A stretch of DNA of 64,000 nt from Bacillus sp. EB106-08-02-XG196 (lineage in GTDB: Bacteria; Bacillota; Bacilli; Bacillales; Cytobacillaceae), in the NCBI RefSeq assembly GCF_013396335.1, contig NZ_JABWSY010000003.1, positions 186,001 through 250,000 on the forward strand. The letters are read 5' to 3'. Made by a program: the position numbers and the translations under genes. The notes beneath the pieces were generated by a model. That model was not told where the DNA came from and searched no databases. It saw nothing but the letters and a program-made list of their open reading frames with translations. Below, piece after piece: positions 36,068 through 48,475 of the stretch. Every line of letters begins with the position of its first letter. Position 1 is the first letter of the stretch.

Positions 36068-36231
36068 ATTCCTTTTAAAAATATTGTATTTCCTTGATCA
36101 TTTAATTTTTTTCTTGGAAAAAGGTCTGAATGCATTTTTCTATAGTGATGGAATACCGATTTTCTGCATTCTCATGTTTTTATTGATAAATAATAAAGCT
36201 AATTAATAAATTCGTTGAGGAGTGGAACACG

Positions 36232-37062
36232 TTGTCGATAAATCAATTGAATCAATCATATATAAAGGTAGGAAATATCAATTTGTACTGTGAATACTTA
36301 TTAAATGATAAACCTCCGATTCTTTTAATCCATGGCTTTGCATCATCTACCTATACGTTTCGTCGAATCATTCCTTTATTACAAAAGGAGTTTTCAATCA
36401 TTGCTGTTGACCTTCCCGGCTTTGGGAAAAGTGAGAAGTCAACTTCTTTTATTTATAGTTTTCAAAACTATGCGAAGTTAATGATTGAATGTATCGACAA
36501 GTTTGGATTTTCTAACTCTTATGTTGCTGCTCATTCAATGGGAGGTCAAATTGCGCTAAATATGGCACTAATCGCTCCTGAGAAAATAAACAAAATCATT
36601 TTGTTATGTAGTTCAGGATATTTAAAGCCTGCAAAAAAAATTCTCATTTACAGTTCATATTTACCTTTCTTTGAAAAATTCATTCATTATTATATTCGTA
36701 GAAAAGACGTCAAAGATCACTTGAGGAACGTTTTTTTTAATCAAGCCTTGATCAATGATGAATTGATTCATGAATTCGGTAGACCGCTATCCGAAAAAGG
36801 ATTTTATAAAGCTTTAATTCGACTGCTGCGTCATCGGGAAGGTGATTTATTACCACAACAACTTCAGGATATACAGGTCCCAACATTATTAATATGGGGA
36901 GAGGAAGATCGAGTGGTTCCTGTGAAGGTAGGTCAACAGTTAGTTCAAGATCTACCCGTTGCCAAGTTAATTACATATGAAAAAACAGGACATTTAATTA
37001 CAGAGGAAAGGCCAGAGCTTGTCTTTAAGAACATATTGATGCATACGATCTATCAATTGTAG
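36232..37062 (+). CDS. Alpha/beta hydrolase
   Basis: 276 residues. Oxyanion loop HGFASSTYTF (about 34-43), nucleophile Ser102 in AHSMGGQ, acid Asp in GEEDRVVP (about 222-229) and His in TGHLITEERP (about 248). A lid region lies between about 130 and 190. Substrate unknown; haloperoxidase/esterase-like. TTG 36232 is the start, behind GAGGAGTGG. It converges with the glycosyltransferase gene. Confidence 0.85.
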   Translation: MSINQLNQSYIKVGNINLYCEYLLNDKPPILLIHGFASSTYTFRRIIPLLQKEFSIIAVDLPGFGKSEKSTSFIYSFQNYAKLMIECIDKFGFSNSYVAAHSMGGQIALNMALIAPEKINKIILLCSSGYLKPAKKILIYSSYLPFFEKFIHYYIRRKDVKDHLRNVFFNQALINDELIHEFGRPLSEKGFYKALIRLLRHREGDLLPQQLQDIQVPTLLIWGEEDRVVPVKVGQQLVQDLPVAKLITYEKTGHLITEERPELVFKNILMHTIYQL

Positions 37063-37100
37063 CGAATTTCAATTCGTTCTCTAAGGATAGAAGAAATGCA

Positions 37101-37140
37101 GACTCAAAAAAGGTATTACTTCCCGGCCTTTTGAGTTTGC
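37101..37140. terminator. Bidirectional terminator between hydrolase and glycosyltransferase genes
   Basis: ACTCAAAA...TTTTGAGT with an inner AAGG/CCTT pairing between two converging genes. The loop is large, so moderate confidence. Confidence 0.6.
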
Positions 37141-37173
37141 TTATTTATGGTAAAATTGGAATTTAGGAAAGTT

Positions 37174-38301
37174 TTATTTTTGTTTCTTCATAGTAAGGCT
37201 CGCGGCCTTTAGGATGAATTGTAGAATATCTTCAGCTGCGTTTGCATTAATAAATTGCCTTTGACTATTTATAATTTTATTAAGTTTTTCTCCATCATTT
37301 TCAAGTAATTGGTTTAATGTTTGCGTAATTTCCTTTGGGTTTTTACATACCATTCCCAAATTGAACTTTTCAGCAAAGGTTGGATTATCCTCTTCCTGCC
37401 CTGGCAAAGCGCCAGTAATGATAAGTGGAGTATTGGATGCAATGGCCTCATACATGACATTAGGACTTCCTCTGGTAAAAGCGATATCAGAAGCTAGCAT
37501 TAAATCTTGGATATTTTTGGTAAAACCATAAATCTCAACTCTATCACCATATTTGGCCAGAAGGGATCTTTCCAGCTTCGTTTTAAGTTTTTCATTTTTA
37601 CCAGCAACAATTTTTATTGTACAATCAAAATTATTAAGCATGATTTCAGCTATTTTCTTCATATTACCTACACCTTCACCACCGCTCATGATCAAGCATG
37701 TTAAAGATTGTCCCTTTTTATAAAATTTTCGTGGATTAGAGTGATTCAGGAAAAATCGGGAACGGACTGGAAATCCTGAAACCTTAATTTTTTCATTTGG
37801 AATCCCAAATTCAATACACCTATTTTGGGCTTCAAAAGTTGGACTGATAATGTAATTTGCCCTAGTATCAGCCCAAAGGGGATAAATGTTTACAAGATCG
37901 GCAATTAGTGTAATGAAAGGGATATTGATATTTTGCTTTTCTAATATGTTCAAGATGGAGCCATTAAAATTTGGATGAACGGATAAAATTAAATCTGGTT
38001 TAACATCGGCCAGTAATTTTATAAAATTATCCCTAATTAGTGTTTCAAAAAAATTGTCTATTATAGAGGGTTTTAAAGATGAAAGTTTCCAAATCATTTT
38101 CCATAGATTTTCGGAATTTCTTGTTAGGGGACCATAGGTTTTTCCTATTTTGATCAGCAGCTGTTTGCCAAGTGAAAATCCATCTACTACATGGATTTTT
38201 ACTTCATTTTGAGTGTTGACACTTTCACACAGAGATTCTGTTATGCTTTTATGTCCATGTCCAGTATGGTCGGAAGAAATAATTAGTAATTTCTTTTCCA
38301 T
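37174..38301 (-). CDS. MGDG synthase-type glycosyltransferase (GT28 family)
   Basis: 375 residues. The N-terminal acceptor domain begins LLIISSDHTGHGHKSITESL, the glycine/His loop of MGDG synthase and UgtP-like enzymes. The C-terminal donor domain has LIMSGGEGVGNMKKIAE and, near 280-320, ASDIAFTRGSPNVMYEAIASNTPLIITG...GQEEDN, the UDP-sugar site. Likely transfers a hexose from UDP-sugar to a lipid on the inner membrane face. Start ATG 38301 lies behind AAAGGGGC. It is more divergent than the housekeeping UgtP and stands alone; substrate uncertain. Confidence 0.8.
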   Translation of the reverse strand: MEKKLLIISSDHTGHGHKSITESLCESVNTQNEVKIHVVDGFSLGKQLLIKIGKTYGPLTRNSENLWKMIWKLSSLKPSIIDNFFETLIRDNFIKLLADVKPDLILSVHPNFNGSILNILEKQNINIPFITLIADLVNIYPLWADTRANYIISPTFEAQNRCIEFGIPNEKIKVSGFPVRSRFFLNHSNPRKFYKKGQSLTCLIMSGGEGVGNMKKIAEIMLNNFDCTIKIVAGKNEKLKTKLERSLLAKYGDRVEIYGFTKNIQDLMLASDIAFTRGSPNVMYEAIASNTPLIITGALPGQEEDNPTFAEKFNLGMVCKNPKEITQTLNQLLENDGEKLNKIINSQRQFINANAAEDILQFILKAASLTMKKQK

Positions 38302-38548
38302 AAGATCAGCCCCTTTGAACATATTGTTATTGGAATATTTCCTCCATATAGCCAGTACATAGCTAATTGGGGTTTTGTGTCAGCCGCCAATACCTAAATT
38401 ATATTAGGAGTTGGTTATTTCATTATTAATTTCATGTTAAGAGTATGTAAGTCTTTTGTATATGGCGTTTAGACCTCAAGGATTTTATTAATGTTTGGCA
38501 AATTAAATACATAAGTAATATAAATAGGGAAGGGAAGTGGAGTATGAA

Positions 38549-38749
38549 ATGAGATATCAAAGAACGTTTTTTATGATTAATGATTTGGTAATCGAAGTTA
38601 AGAAACCTGAAATATCGCTAAAAAAAATAAAAGTAACCAAAGTTAAAGTAGAAAATGAAGAATATAAAATGCTCCGAAAAAAATTCGATGAGGATCAATT
38701 TCATTTAGAGAAAAAGCCTGAGGGATGGTACATAACGGAAAAAGAGTAA
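38549..38749 (+). CDS. Small basic hypothetical protein
   Basis: 66 residues (70 if GTG 38537 is used). Rich in Lys and Glu (PEISLKKIKVTKVKVENEEYKMLRKKFDEDQFHLEKKPEGWYITEKE). A GGAAGTGGAG site precedes the ATG and a perfect terminator follows, supporting expression as a single gene. No family recognised. Confidence 0.55.
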   Translation: MRYQRTFFMINDLVIEVKKPEISLKKIKVTKVKVENEEYKMLRKKFDEDQFHLEKKPEGWYITEKE

Positions 38750-38780
38750 GAATCACACATTTATAAGCTCCCTATAAAAA

Positions 38781-38820
38781 TACCTCCTAGTTGAGATTAC
38801 TAGGAGGATTTATTTTTTTA
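38781..38820 (+). terminator. Terminator after the small basic gene
   Basis: CCTCCTAG/CTAGGAGG perfect stem with a 9-nt loop, then a T-run. Confidence 0.85.
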
Positions 38821-38941
38821 TTAACACAGCTAGGACAATTTATCCATCCCCTGACTACTGTGGCCATGAATAAACAAGGGATGCCAAATCTTGGATTAAA
38901 TTCGAAATTAGTCTATATACCTACTATTCACAAAGGAATAG

Positions 38942-39145
38942 TTAGATAGTGACTTTTTCTCTTTTTTCACGTTGAATTTCTTTTTCTGCAACCTCCCACC
39001 AGCGAGTTGAACTGGTTAAAGGTACTTCTGTAACCGAAGGACTAGATGTCATACTTCTTCCTAATTTAACCATATCCACCGATTGTTCATTTTCTTCATA
39101 AGTAGAACAAATTAGGTAAATATCGTTAAAATCAGCGAATGACAT
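38942..39145 (-). CDS. Small hypothetical protein
   Basis: 67 residues with a strong AAAGGAGG site on the minus strand. MSFADFNDIYLICSTYEENEQSVDMVKLGRSM suggests a short alpha/beta start; the rest is polar (EKEIQREKREKVTI). No family recognised. The gap 39146-39510 that follows is AT-rich; I see nothing in it beyond the promoter region of the next gene. Confidence 0.5.
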   Translation of the reverse strand: MSFADFNDIYLICSTYEENEQSVDMVKLGRSMTSSPSVTEVPLTSSTRWWEVAEKEIQREKREKVTI

Positions 39146-39510
39146 TCTAAGGACCTCCTTTCTAAAAAATTAAGGGATAGAAATATCCATACTCCCTTTA
39201 GCTTCATTATAAGGCTAAAAATTCACTAGGAAAGAAGCAAAAGTGAATTTATTTTGAATTTTATAACAATTCAGAAAGGTTCTGTCCTTGGGTCCACCTT
39301 AATTCATTTTCACTAACAGCGAGGAGTAGACAGAAATAAGAAATAGGCATGCGGACAACTTTATTTTTAAAAATTCATAATATTTTCAATATTTAAACAT
39401 AAAAACATCGATCCCATATTCTATAATTAAATTAAGAAGACATCACTAATACTGAGTGCCAATACTAAAGTTGATCGATTGATAACCATCTAAAAAAGGA
39501 GGTATTCTTT

Positions 39511-39717
39511 ATGGAATTGTACGAAAAGGATGTGTGCATTTATTGTGGTAAATCACTTTCTAAATGGGAAAGACCGAGGAGCTATTGCTGGAATTGTGGT
39601 GAATTAACGTCATTTGAACCTTTTCAAGAAGAGGAAGTAGAAGGAGAAGTAGAAGATGAAGGTGAAGTAATTACTGATGATTCTTATATTTATTTTTCTA
39701 GCAGTTTAAATGGGTAA
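39511..39717 (+). CDS. Zinc-ribbon protein with acidic tail
   Basis: 68 residues. Two Cys pairs, CIYCG (about 9-13) and CWNCG (about 26-30), form a zinc ribbon. An extremely acidic stretch follows (EEEVEGEVEDEGEVITDD). A textbook ribosome site AAAAAAGGAGG precedes the ATG. Possible protein- or nucleic-acid-binding adaptor; function unknown. It is followed by a terminator. Confidence 0.65.
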   Translation: MELYEKDVCIYCGKSLSKWERPRSYCWNCGELTSFEPFQEEEVEGEVEDEGEVITDDSYIYFSSSLNG

Positions 39718-39754
39718 AGTGTTTTCAAGGACAAGACATAAAAAAGTTAACTAG

Positions 39755-39792
39755 AAGGGCAGCCAAAACGAAATTATTTGGTTGCCCTTTTA
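39755..39792 (+). terminator. Terminator after the zinc-ribbon gene
   Basis: AGGGCAGCCAAA/TTTGGTTGCCCT, loop of about 9 nt, then TTTTA. Confidence 0.8.
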
Positions 39793-39918
39793 TGCAGCAC
39801 TGTTTTTTAATTCTAATCCATACTTTACAGGTAGGAATTATGGGTTTATAATTAAGTTAATCTAATTTTAAGTTGTTATATTCAATCGGAGTTTTTGGAA
39901 AATAAAGGAGTGTTACTG

Positions 39919-40101
39919 ATGAGAAAAAATGATGAAAAGAAGCGACAAAAACTTATCAATAAATTAATTTTCTTAAACGTATACAACAAAGAAGATCAAC
40001 AACTTAATAATTTGCCACTTTCGAAATTAGAATCTGAGTACAAAAGATTTAAATTACAAAACCATCCGCATGGAGAGTTTGGGTCTATTCAGTGGGTATA
40101 A
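39919..40101 (+). CDS. FbpA family (Fur-regulated basic protein) homologue
   Basis: 60 residues, basic. The KLINKLIFLNVYNKEDQQLNNLPLSKLESEY core and the closing HPHGEFGSIQW match the short Fur-regulated basic protein A family that in B. subtilis helps spare iron, with the small RNA FsrA. Start ATG 39919 follows AGGAG; ORF extends upstream but without a site. No convincing Fur box is seen in the promoter region. Its neighbour katG points to an iron/peroxide context. Confidence 0.72.
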   Translation: MRKNDEKKRQKLINKLIFLNVYNKEDQQLNNLPLSKLESEYKRFKLQNHPHGEFGSIQWV

Positions 40102-40118
40102 TATAAAGATGTTACGAG

Positions 40119-40160
40119 ATATAAGACTGTATGGTGCTTGCACACCTGCGGTCTTTTTTA
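40119..40160 (+). terminator. Terminator after the fbpA-like gene
   Basis: AAGAC...GGTG-CTTG-CACACC...GGTCTT imperfect stem, then TTTTTATT. Confidence 0.7.
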
Positions 40161-42662
<2,502 letters not shown>

Positions 42663-42683
42663 AGCTGCCAAACTCGGAAACTC

Positions 42684-42728
42684 TTTGCCTGTCGCTACCC
42701 GTCGTGTGGTGACAGGCACTTTTTTTAT
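42684..42728 (+). terminator. Terminator after katG
   Basis: TGCCTGTC...GACAGGCA stem with inner pairing, then TTTTTTT. Confidence 0.85.
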
Positions 42729-42774
42729 ATTTAAGCTTAGTTAAATTTCATTGTTGACAACAGTATAAAGGTCG

Positions 42775-42878
42775 ATGAAAGACAAGCTAGGTGAATTCCC
42801 AATGGGATTAGTCCTTCATAAGCGTAATGAAAGACAAATCAGAAGATTACTCATTGAGTTTAGTCCTTCATAAGGATT
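42775..42878. repeat. Two imperfect 52-bp direct repeats with inverted ends
   Basis: ATGAAAGACAA begins at 42775 and again at 42827, exactly 52 bp apart, and each unit closes with TTAGTCCTTCATAAG. ATGAAAGAC and AGTCCTTCAT are near inverted copies, so each unit can fold back on itself around a variable centre. The rest of the 404-bp gap (42663-43066) holds the katG terminator and the promoter region of the next gene. Confidence 0.75.
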
Positions 42879-43066
42879 TCCATGAGAAAAATCAACATCT
42901 GTCTTTAACAGAGTCTATATTTTAAAAAATTTTACATTCAATTGTCACTAAACGATCAAATGAAGGGACCAAAACTTCAGTCAACTTCCATTAAAATAAA
43001 AGTGTAAGCAATATTTTAATGGTGTTTGTGAATTATTTCACAAATAACATAAAAGGGAGGTTCCAA

Positions 43067-45058
43067 ATGCAATACCCAAACTTATTCAAAGAAGGTAAAA
43101 TAGGCAATCTAACATTGAAAAACAGAATTGTCATGCCGCCCATGGGAACAAATCTAGCTGGTCCTGAAGGGGAAGTTACTGATCAACTAATTGCGTATTA
43201 TGAAGAAAGGGCAAAGGGGGGGACTGGGTTAATAATTGTTGAATTTACCTGTATTGATTATGAATACGGGAAAGGATTTATTAGGCAATTAAGGCTGGAC
43301 GATGATCGTTTCATCCCAGGAATAAACGAGCTCGCCAATGCGGTACATAATTATGGGGCGAAGGTTTTTGTACAAATTCATCACGCAGGCAGACAGTCTA
43401 ACTCTTCGTTAATTAATGGTAAACAAAGCGTTGCACCTAGTAGTGTTGCCTGTGCTGCAGTAGGTGAAGTACCTCGGGAATTAACAACAGCAGAAGTGAA
43501 AGAGCTAGTAAATAAGTTTGTTCAGACCGCCATAAGGTGTAAGCTGGCTGGCATTGATGGAGTGGAAGTTCACGGTGCCCATGGTTATTTAATTAACCAG
43601 TTCTTAAGCCCTGAGGCAAATTTACGTACGGATGAATACGGGGGAAGCTTTGAAAATCGAATGAGATTTATCGAGGAAATCATTGCGGGGATTAGAGAAA
43701 AGTGTGGTAAGGATTACCCTGTTACTGTTCGTCTCAGTGTAGATGAATTTATCCAAGGAGGAATCGATTTAGAGTTAGGTAAGGATATTTCTCGATACTT
43801 AGAAAAATTAGGAGTAAATGGGCTGCATATTAGTTGTGGAACCTATGATTCTATGTATAATATCATTGAATCTCCGTTATTTGAACAAGGCTGGAGAGTC
43901 TACCTGGCTGAAGAGATTAAAAAAGAAGTAAATATTCCAGTAATCACTGTTGGATCCATTCGTGAACCACAATTTGTAGAAAACATTTTATCTGAGGGAA
44001 GAGCAGATTTTGTGGCTATAGGAAGGGGATTAATCGCTGATCCCGAGTGGGTAAACAAAACAATGGAAGGACGCGAAGCAGAAATTAGAAAATGTATTAA
44101 CTGTCTCCATTGTATCCATTCCGCTATGGGTAACTCACACGTTCTTTGTTCCATCAATGCTAGAGCAGGCCGGGAGCTAGAGTTTAAGGAACTTCAGCAC
44201 CTTCCCTCTGATGAAAACCGCCATGTTGTGATCGTTGGCGGAGGCCCGGGCGGAATGGAAGCGGCACGAGTTCTATCTTTAAAAGGATATGAGGTTACTC
44301 TTTTTGAAAAGGATAACAAGCTTGGCGGTCAATTGCACCTTGTCACTGACCCAAATTATAGAGAGAAAATGACATGGCACATTAACTACCTTAGCAATGA
44401 AATGACTCGTTTAAATATTGATGTCCGTATGAATACAGAGGCCACTGTTGAAGAAATCACATCTTTCAATCCTTTTGCTGTTTTATTGGCAACAGGCGGA
44501 AGACCAAAGCTCCCTCAGGTCGAGGGCAATGAATTAGATCATGTATATACGTATGAAGACGTAAAACTACAGGGAATAGAGTTTACTAATAATAAAGTTA
44601 CAGTTGTAGGAAGTGGTATGATCTGTCATGGAACGACTCGTCGCCTTGCAGAGGCTGGTAATGATGTCACATATGTAGAAATTCCTACAAAAGCTAGCAA
44701 AAGAATTGGACCTGAAACGAGATTAAGACTTCTTGAGAAGCTTAAACAAGTAAATGTGAACATTGTTACGGACCACAAGGTAGAAAGAATACTTCCAAAC
44801 AGTATTATCGTGGAGGACTTAGTTTCAGGGGAACGCTCAGAATTGGAATCAGAGTATGTCATTGTAGCTATGGGGGTAGAGGCATATAACCCATTAGAGG
44901 AAACATTAAGAAATCAGATGGAAAATGTGTTTGTATTAGGGGATGCAGCAGGTTATAGTTCCCTTGGTGACGCAACCCGTGACGGCTTTGAAAAAGCATA
45001 TTTCCTTGAATCCATCGTTACAAACAGCAGGCAAGAAGAGGTATCGCAAACAGTTTAA
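43067..45058 (+). CDS. NADH:flavin oxidoreductase / 2,4-dienoyl-CoA reductase-like fusion
   Basis: 663 residues. An old-yellow-enzyme TIM barrel binding FMN (1-335: LKNRIVMPPMGTN, QIHHAGRQ, VHGAHGYLINQFLSP, DEYGGSFENR) is followed by four cysteines (C343, C346, C349, C361) for a 4Fe-4S cluster. An FAD/NAD(P) Rossmann domain comes next (VVIVGGGPGGMEAA, about 385; second TVVGSGMI). This is the FadH/TMADH/BaiCD architecture. It reduces enones; the substrate is undefined. Start ATG 43067 behind GGGAGG; the longer frame upstream is not used. Confidence 0.88.
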   Translation: MQYPNLFKEGKIGNLTLKNRIVMPPMGTNLAGPEGEVTDQLIAYYEERAKGGTGLIIVEFTCIDYEYGKGFIRQLRLDDDRFIPGINELANAVHNYGAKVFVQIHHAGRQSNSSLINGKQSVAPSSVACAAVGEVPRELTTAEVKELVNKFVQTAIRCKLAGIDGVEVHGAHGYLINQFLSPEANLRTDEYGGSFENRMRFIEEIIAGIREKCGKDYPVTVRLSVDEFIQGGIDLELGKDISRYLEKLGVNGLHISCGTYDSMYNIIESPLFEQGWRVYLAEEIKKEVNIPVITVGSIREPQFVENILSEGRADFVAIGRGLIADPEWVNKTMEGREAEIRKCINCLHCIHSAMGNSHVLCSINARAGRELEFKELQHLPSDENRHVVIVGGGPGGMEAARVLSLKGYEVTLFEKDNKLGGQLHLVTDPNYREKMTWHINYLSNEMTRLNIDVRMNTEATVEEITSFNPFAVLLATGGRPKLPQVEGNELDHVYTYEDVKLQGIEFTNNKVTVVGSGMICHGTTRRLAEAGNDVTYVEIPTKASKRIGPETRLRLLEKLKQVNVNIVTDHKVERILPNSIIVEDLVSGERSELESEYVIVAMGVEAYNPLEETLRNQMENVFVLGDAAGYSSLGDATRDGFEKAYFLESIVTNSRQEEVSQTV

Positions 45059-45143
45059 TTTAGAAAAAAGCAACAATCTTTTTTAACAAGTATAATCGGA
45101 GTGCTTTAGACATGGTATAATTATATTCCTTGGCAGGGGCATA

Positions 45144-45187
45144 AAAAAAGAAGCAAAGGTCAGATAAGTGACCCTTGCTTCTTTTTT
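45144..45187 (+). terminator. Terminator after the flavin oxidoreductase gene
   Basis: AAGAAGCAAAGGTCA/TGACCCTTGCTTCTT, then TTTTTT: a long, stable stem. Confidence 0.9.
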
Positions 45188-45213
45188 GTAATTATGGGGA
45201 ATGCTTTTATTGA

Positions 45214-46710
<1,497 letters not shown>

Positions 46711-46724
46711 CATTCCGCCACGAA

Positions 46725-46773
46725 AAAAACTAAAATAAATCCATTCATAATGAATGGTCTGGTTTAGTTTATT
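46725..46773 (+). terminator. Terminator after the GH1 gene
   Basis: AAACTAAA...CCATTCAT/ATGAATGG...TTTAGTTT, a two-part stem ending in T-rich sequence. Confidence 0.75.
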
Positions 46774-46927
46774 CATATAAGGCAGAAAGTTTAAGGTTTT
46801 ATGAACCTTTTATATAGTGTATTAACCGAACAGTATTTTTACATAAACCTGAAAAAAGGACTGACCATAAAGTATTAGTTACTAAAACCTTGGGTCAGTC
46901 CAAATCTATTAGAATAATAATTGTTGA

Positions 46928-48238
46928 TTAATTATCCCTTGTAGTAGGGTCTTCAATCCTATTAGTTGATTCTGGAATGGCATCATAAATCGCAGGATCT
47001 ACATCATGAATTGATCCGTCGGCAAGTCCTTTAAATACTTCAAATAATGGTATTTTTACTGTTTCCTTCAACATACCAGCTTGTTTTTGTCCTAGTGTTT
47101 GGCTTTGTCCTTTGATTTCAATCAGCATGATGGCTGCATCATTTAAAGCAAACGCTCCAAGTGCTGTCCCTGGAAGGTTAACGTCAGGGTATTTTTGAAT
47201 GGCGCCATAATGTGAGTTCCCTCGTTGAAGAGCAAGGTTGGCCAGTGCGTTAACTTGTTTACCTAGTTTTAATACGTCCGCATCCACTTCATATTGATTT
47301 CCTGTGAAAGGATCCGTGTATGGATCTGCCACAACAGCAGCTACTTGAACAGGAACGGATCTGTTGTCTTCATCAGATAGAGTATTAAATCCACGGTGGT
47401 GAACATCAACAAAAACATCAGGTTTAAAATCTTTAAAAACTTGTGTAACCGTTCGTGCTTCGGCTGTTACATAAAAACCGCCATAATTGCTGTTATTGGT
47501 TGCTCTATTATTCAGGAATGCAGCTACTTCAGTTGGATCTTCATTTTCCACCCTAAAATCCAAATTTGGATTGTAGTCTCGGTTTTGGTCGTAACCTGGG
47601 ATTCCATACACCACTCGGCCATCATTTGCTTGCCCTCTTTCACTGCCATCTGCGTTATAGTACCAAGGCGCCAATGTGCCTGCAGGTAGAGTTATATTTT
47701 CTGGAAGCCATGTTTGGTGTGTATAACGGGTAGGGTACCATTTTCCTTCAAATGTATTATCTGATCCTTCTGGATTAATTCTAGGCATAATCCAAATAGA
47801 CACGTTTTCCAGGATTTTATCGATTTCCTGCCCGCCGCTTGATAGTTTTTGAATAATATCAATGGCAGCTTCTGTCCCAATTTGTTCGTTACCATGAATT
47901 TGCGTCGTAATTAAAATTCTTTTTTTGTTAGGATCGGCATCACCAAATTTAACTACATACAAAGGATCTCCTTTATCCGCTTCGGTCTGATATCCATCTA
48001 ATGTATGGTTAGAATATCCGACTACTTCTAACTTCATTTTCCCTTTAGAGGCTGCTTCTAGTTTCTGCAGAGTTTTGGTTAGTTCCTCATTTGACATGTA
48101 GCTAGACAAAGAGACATTTTGTTCCCCCTCAATATAGGGTCCGTTTGGATTTGATTGGGGTCCAGCCAGTGCGGTAGTTGAAAGTGTCATGGTTAATGCC
48201 ATTGCCGCTGGAATAACAGCCTTTGAAAACCTTTTCAT
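46928..48238 (-). CDS. Secreted M14 zinc carboxypeptidase-like protein
   Basis: 436 residues. A signal peptide (about 1-26, ending TALA-GPQS) marks export. Zinc motif HGNE (about residue 116: QIHGNEQIG) followed by RINPEGSD, YDQNRDYNPN and the third ligand His in DVHHRG (about 278). The catalytic Glu is expected in MLIEIKGQSQ (about 375). M14 enzymes trim C-terminal residues or peptidoglycan peptides; the target is not evident. Ribosome site GGAGGGA. It stands alone between GH1 and the PucR-type gene. Confidence 0.85.
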   Translation of the reverse strand: MKRFSKAVIPAAMALTMTLSTTALAGPQSNPNGPYIEGEQNVSLSSYMSNEELTKTLQKLEAASKGKMKLEVVGYSNHTLDGYQTEADKGDPLYVVKFGDADPNKKRILITTQIHGNEQIGTEAAIDIIQKLSSGGQEIDKILENVSIWIMPRINPEGSDNTFEGKWYPTRYTHQTWLPENITLPAGTLAPWYYNADGSERGQANDGRVVYGIPGYDQNRDYNPNLDFRVENEDPTEVAAFLNNRATNNSNYGGFYVTAEARTVTQVFKDFKPDVFVDVHHRGFNTLSDEDNRSVPVQVAAVVADPYTDPFTGNQYEVDADVLKLGKQVNALANLALQRGNSHYGAIQKYPDVNLPGTALGAFALNDAAIMLIEIKGQSQTLGQKQAGMLKETVKIPLFEVFKGLADGSIHDVDPAIYDAIPESTNRIEDPTTRDN

Positions 48239-48475
48239 AATAATTCCCTCCAGTATGTAGTAGCTACCATTTTTACTATTTCGATTATAGAAATAAATGG
48301 TAGTTATTAAGTATATTACCAGAGGAGGGAGTCTGTATTAACTGAAAAATTACTATATTTAGAAAAATGAATCAATAGAACTTGTCTACCATTTTGTTTC
48401 ATACCATATTACCTAATTTTTCCTTTTGTCCAAATGGGCTTTTAATCCTGTTTTCGTAATTTAGCAGTTAGGATT

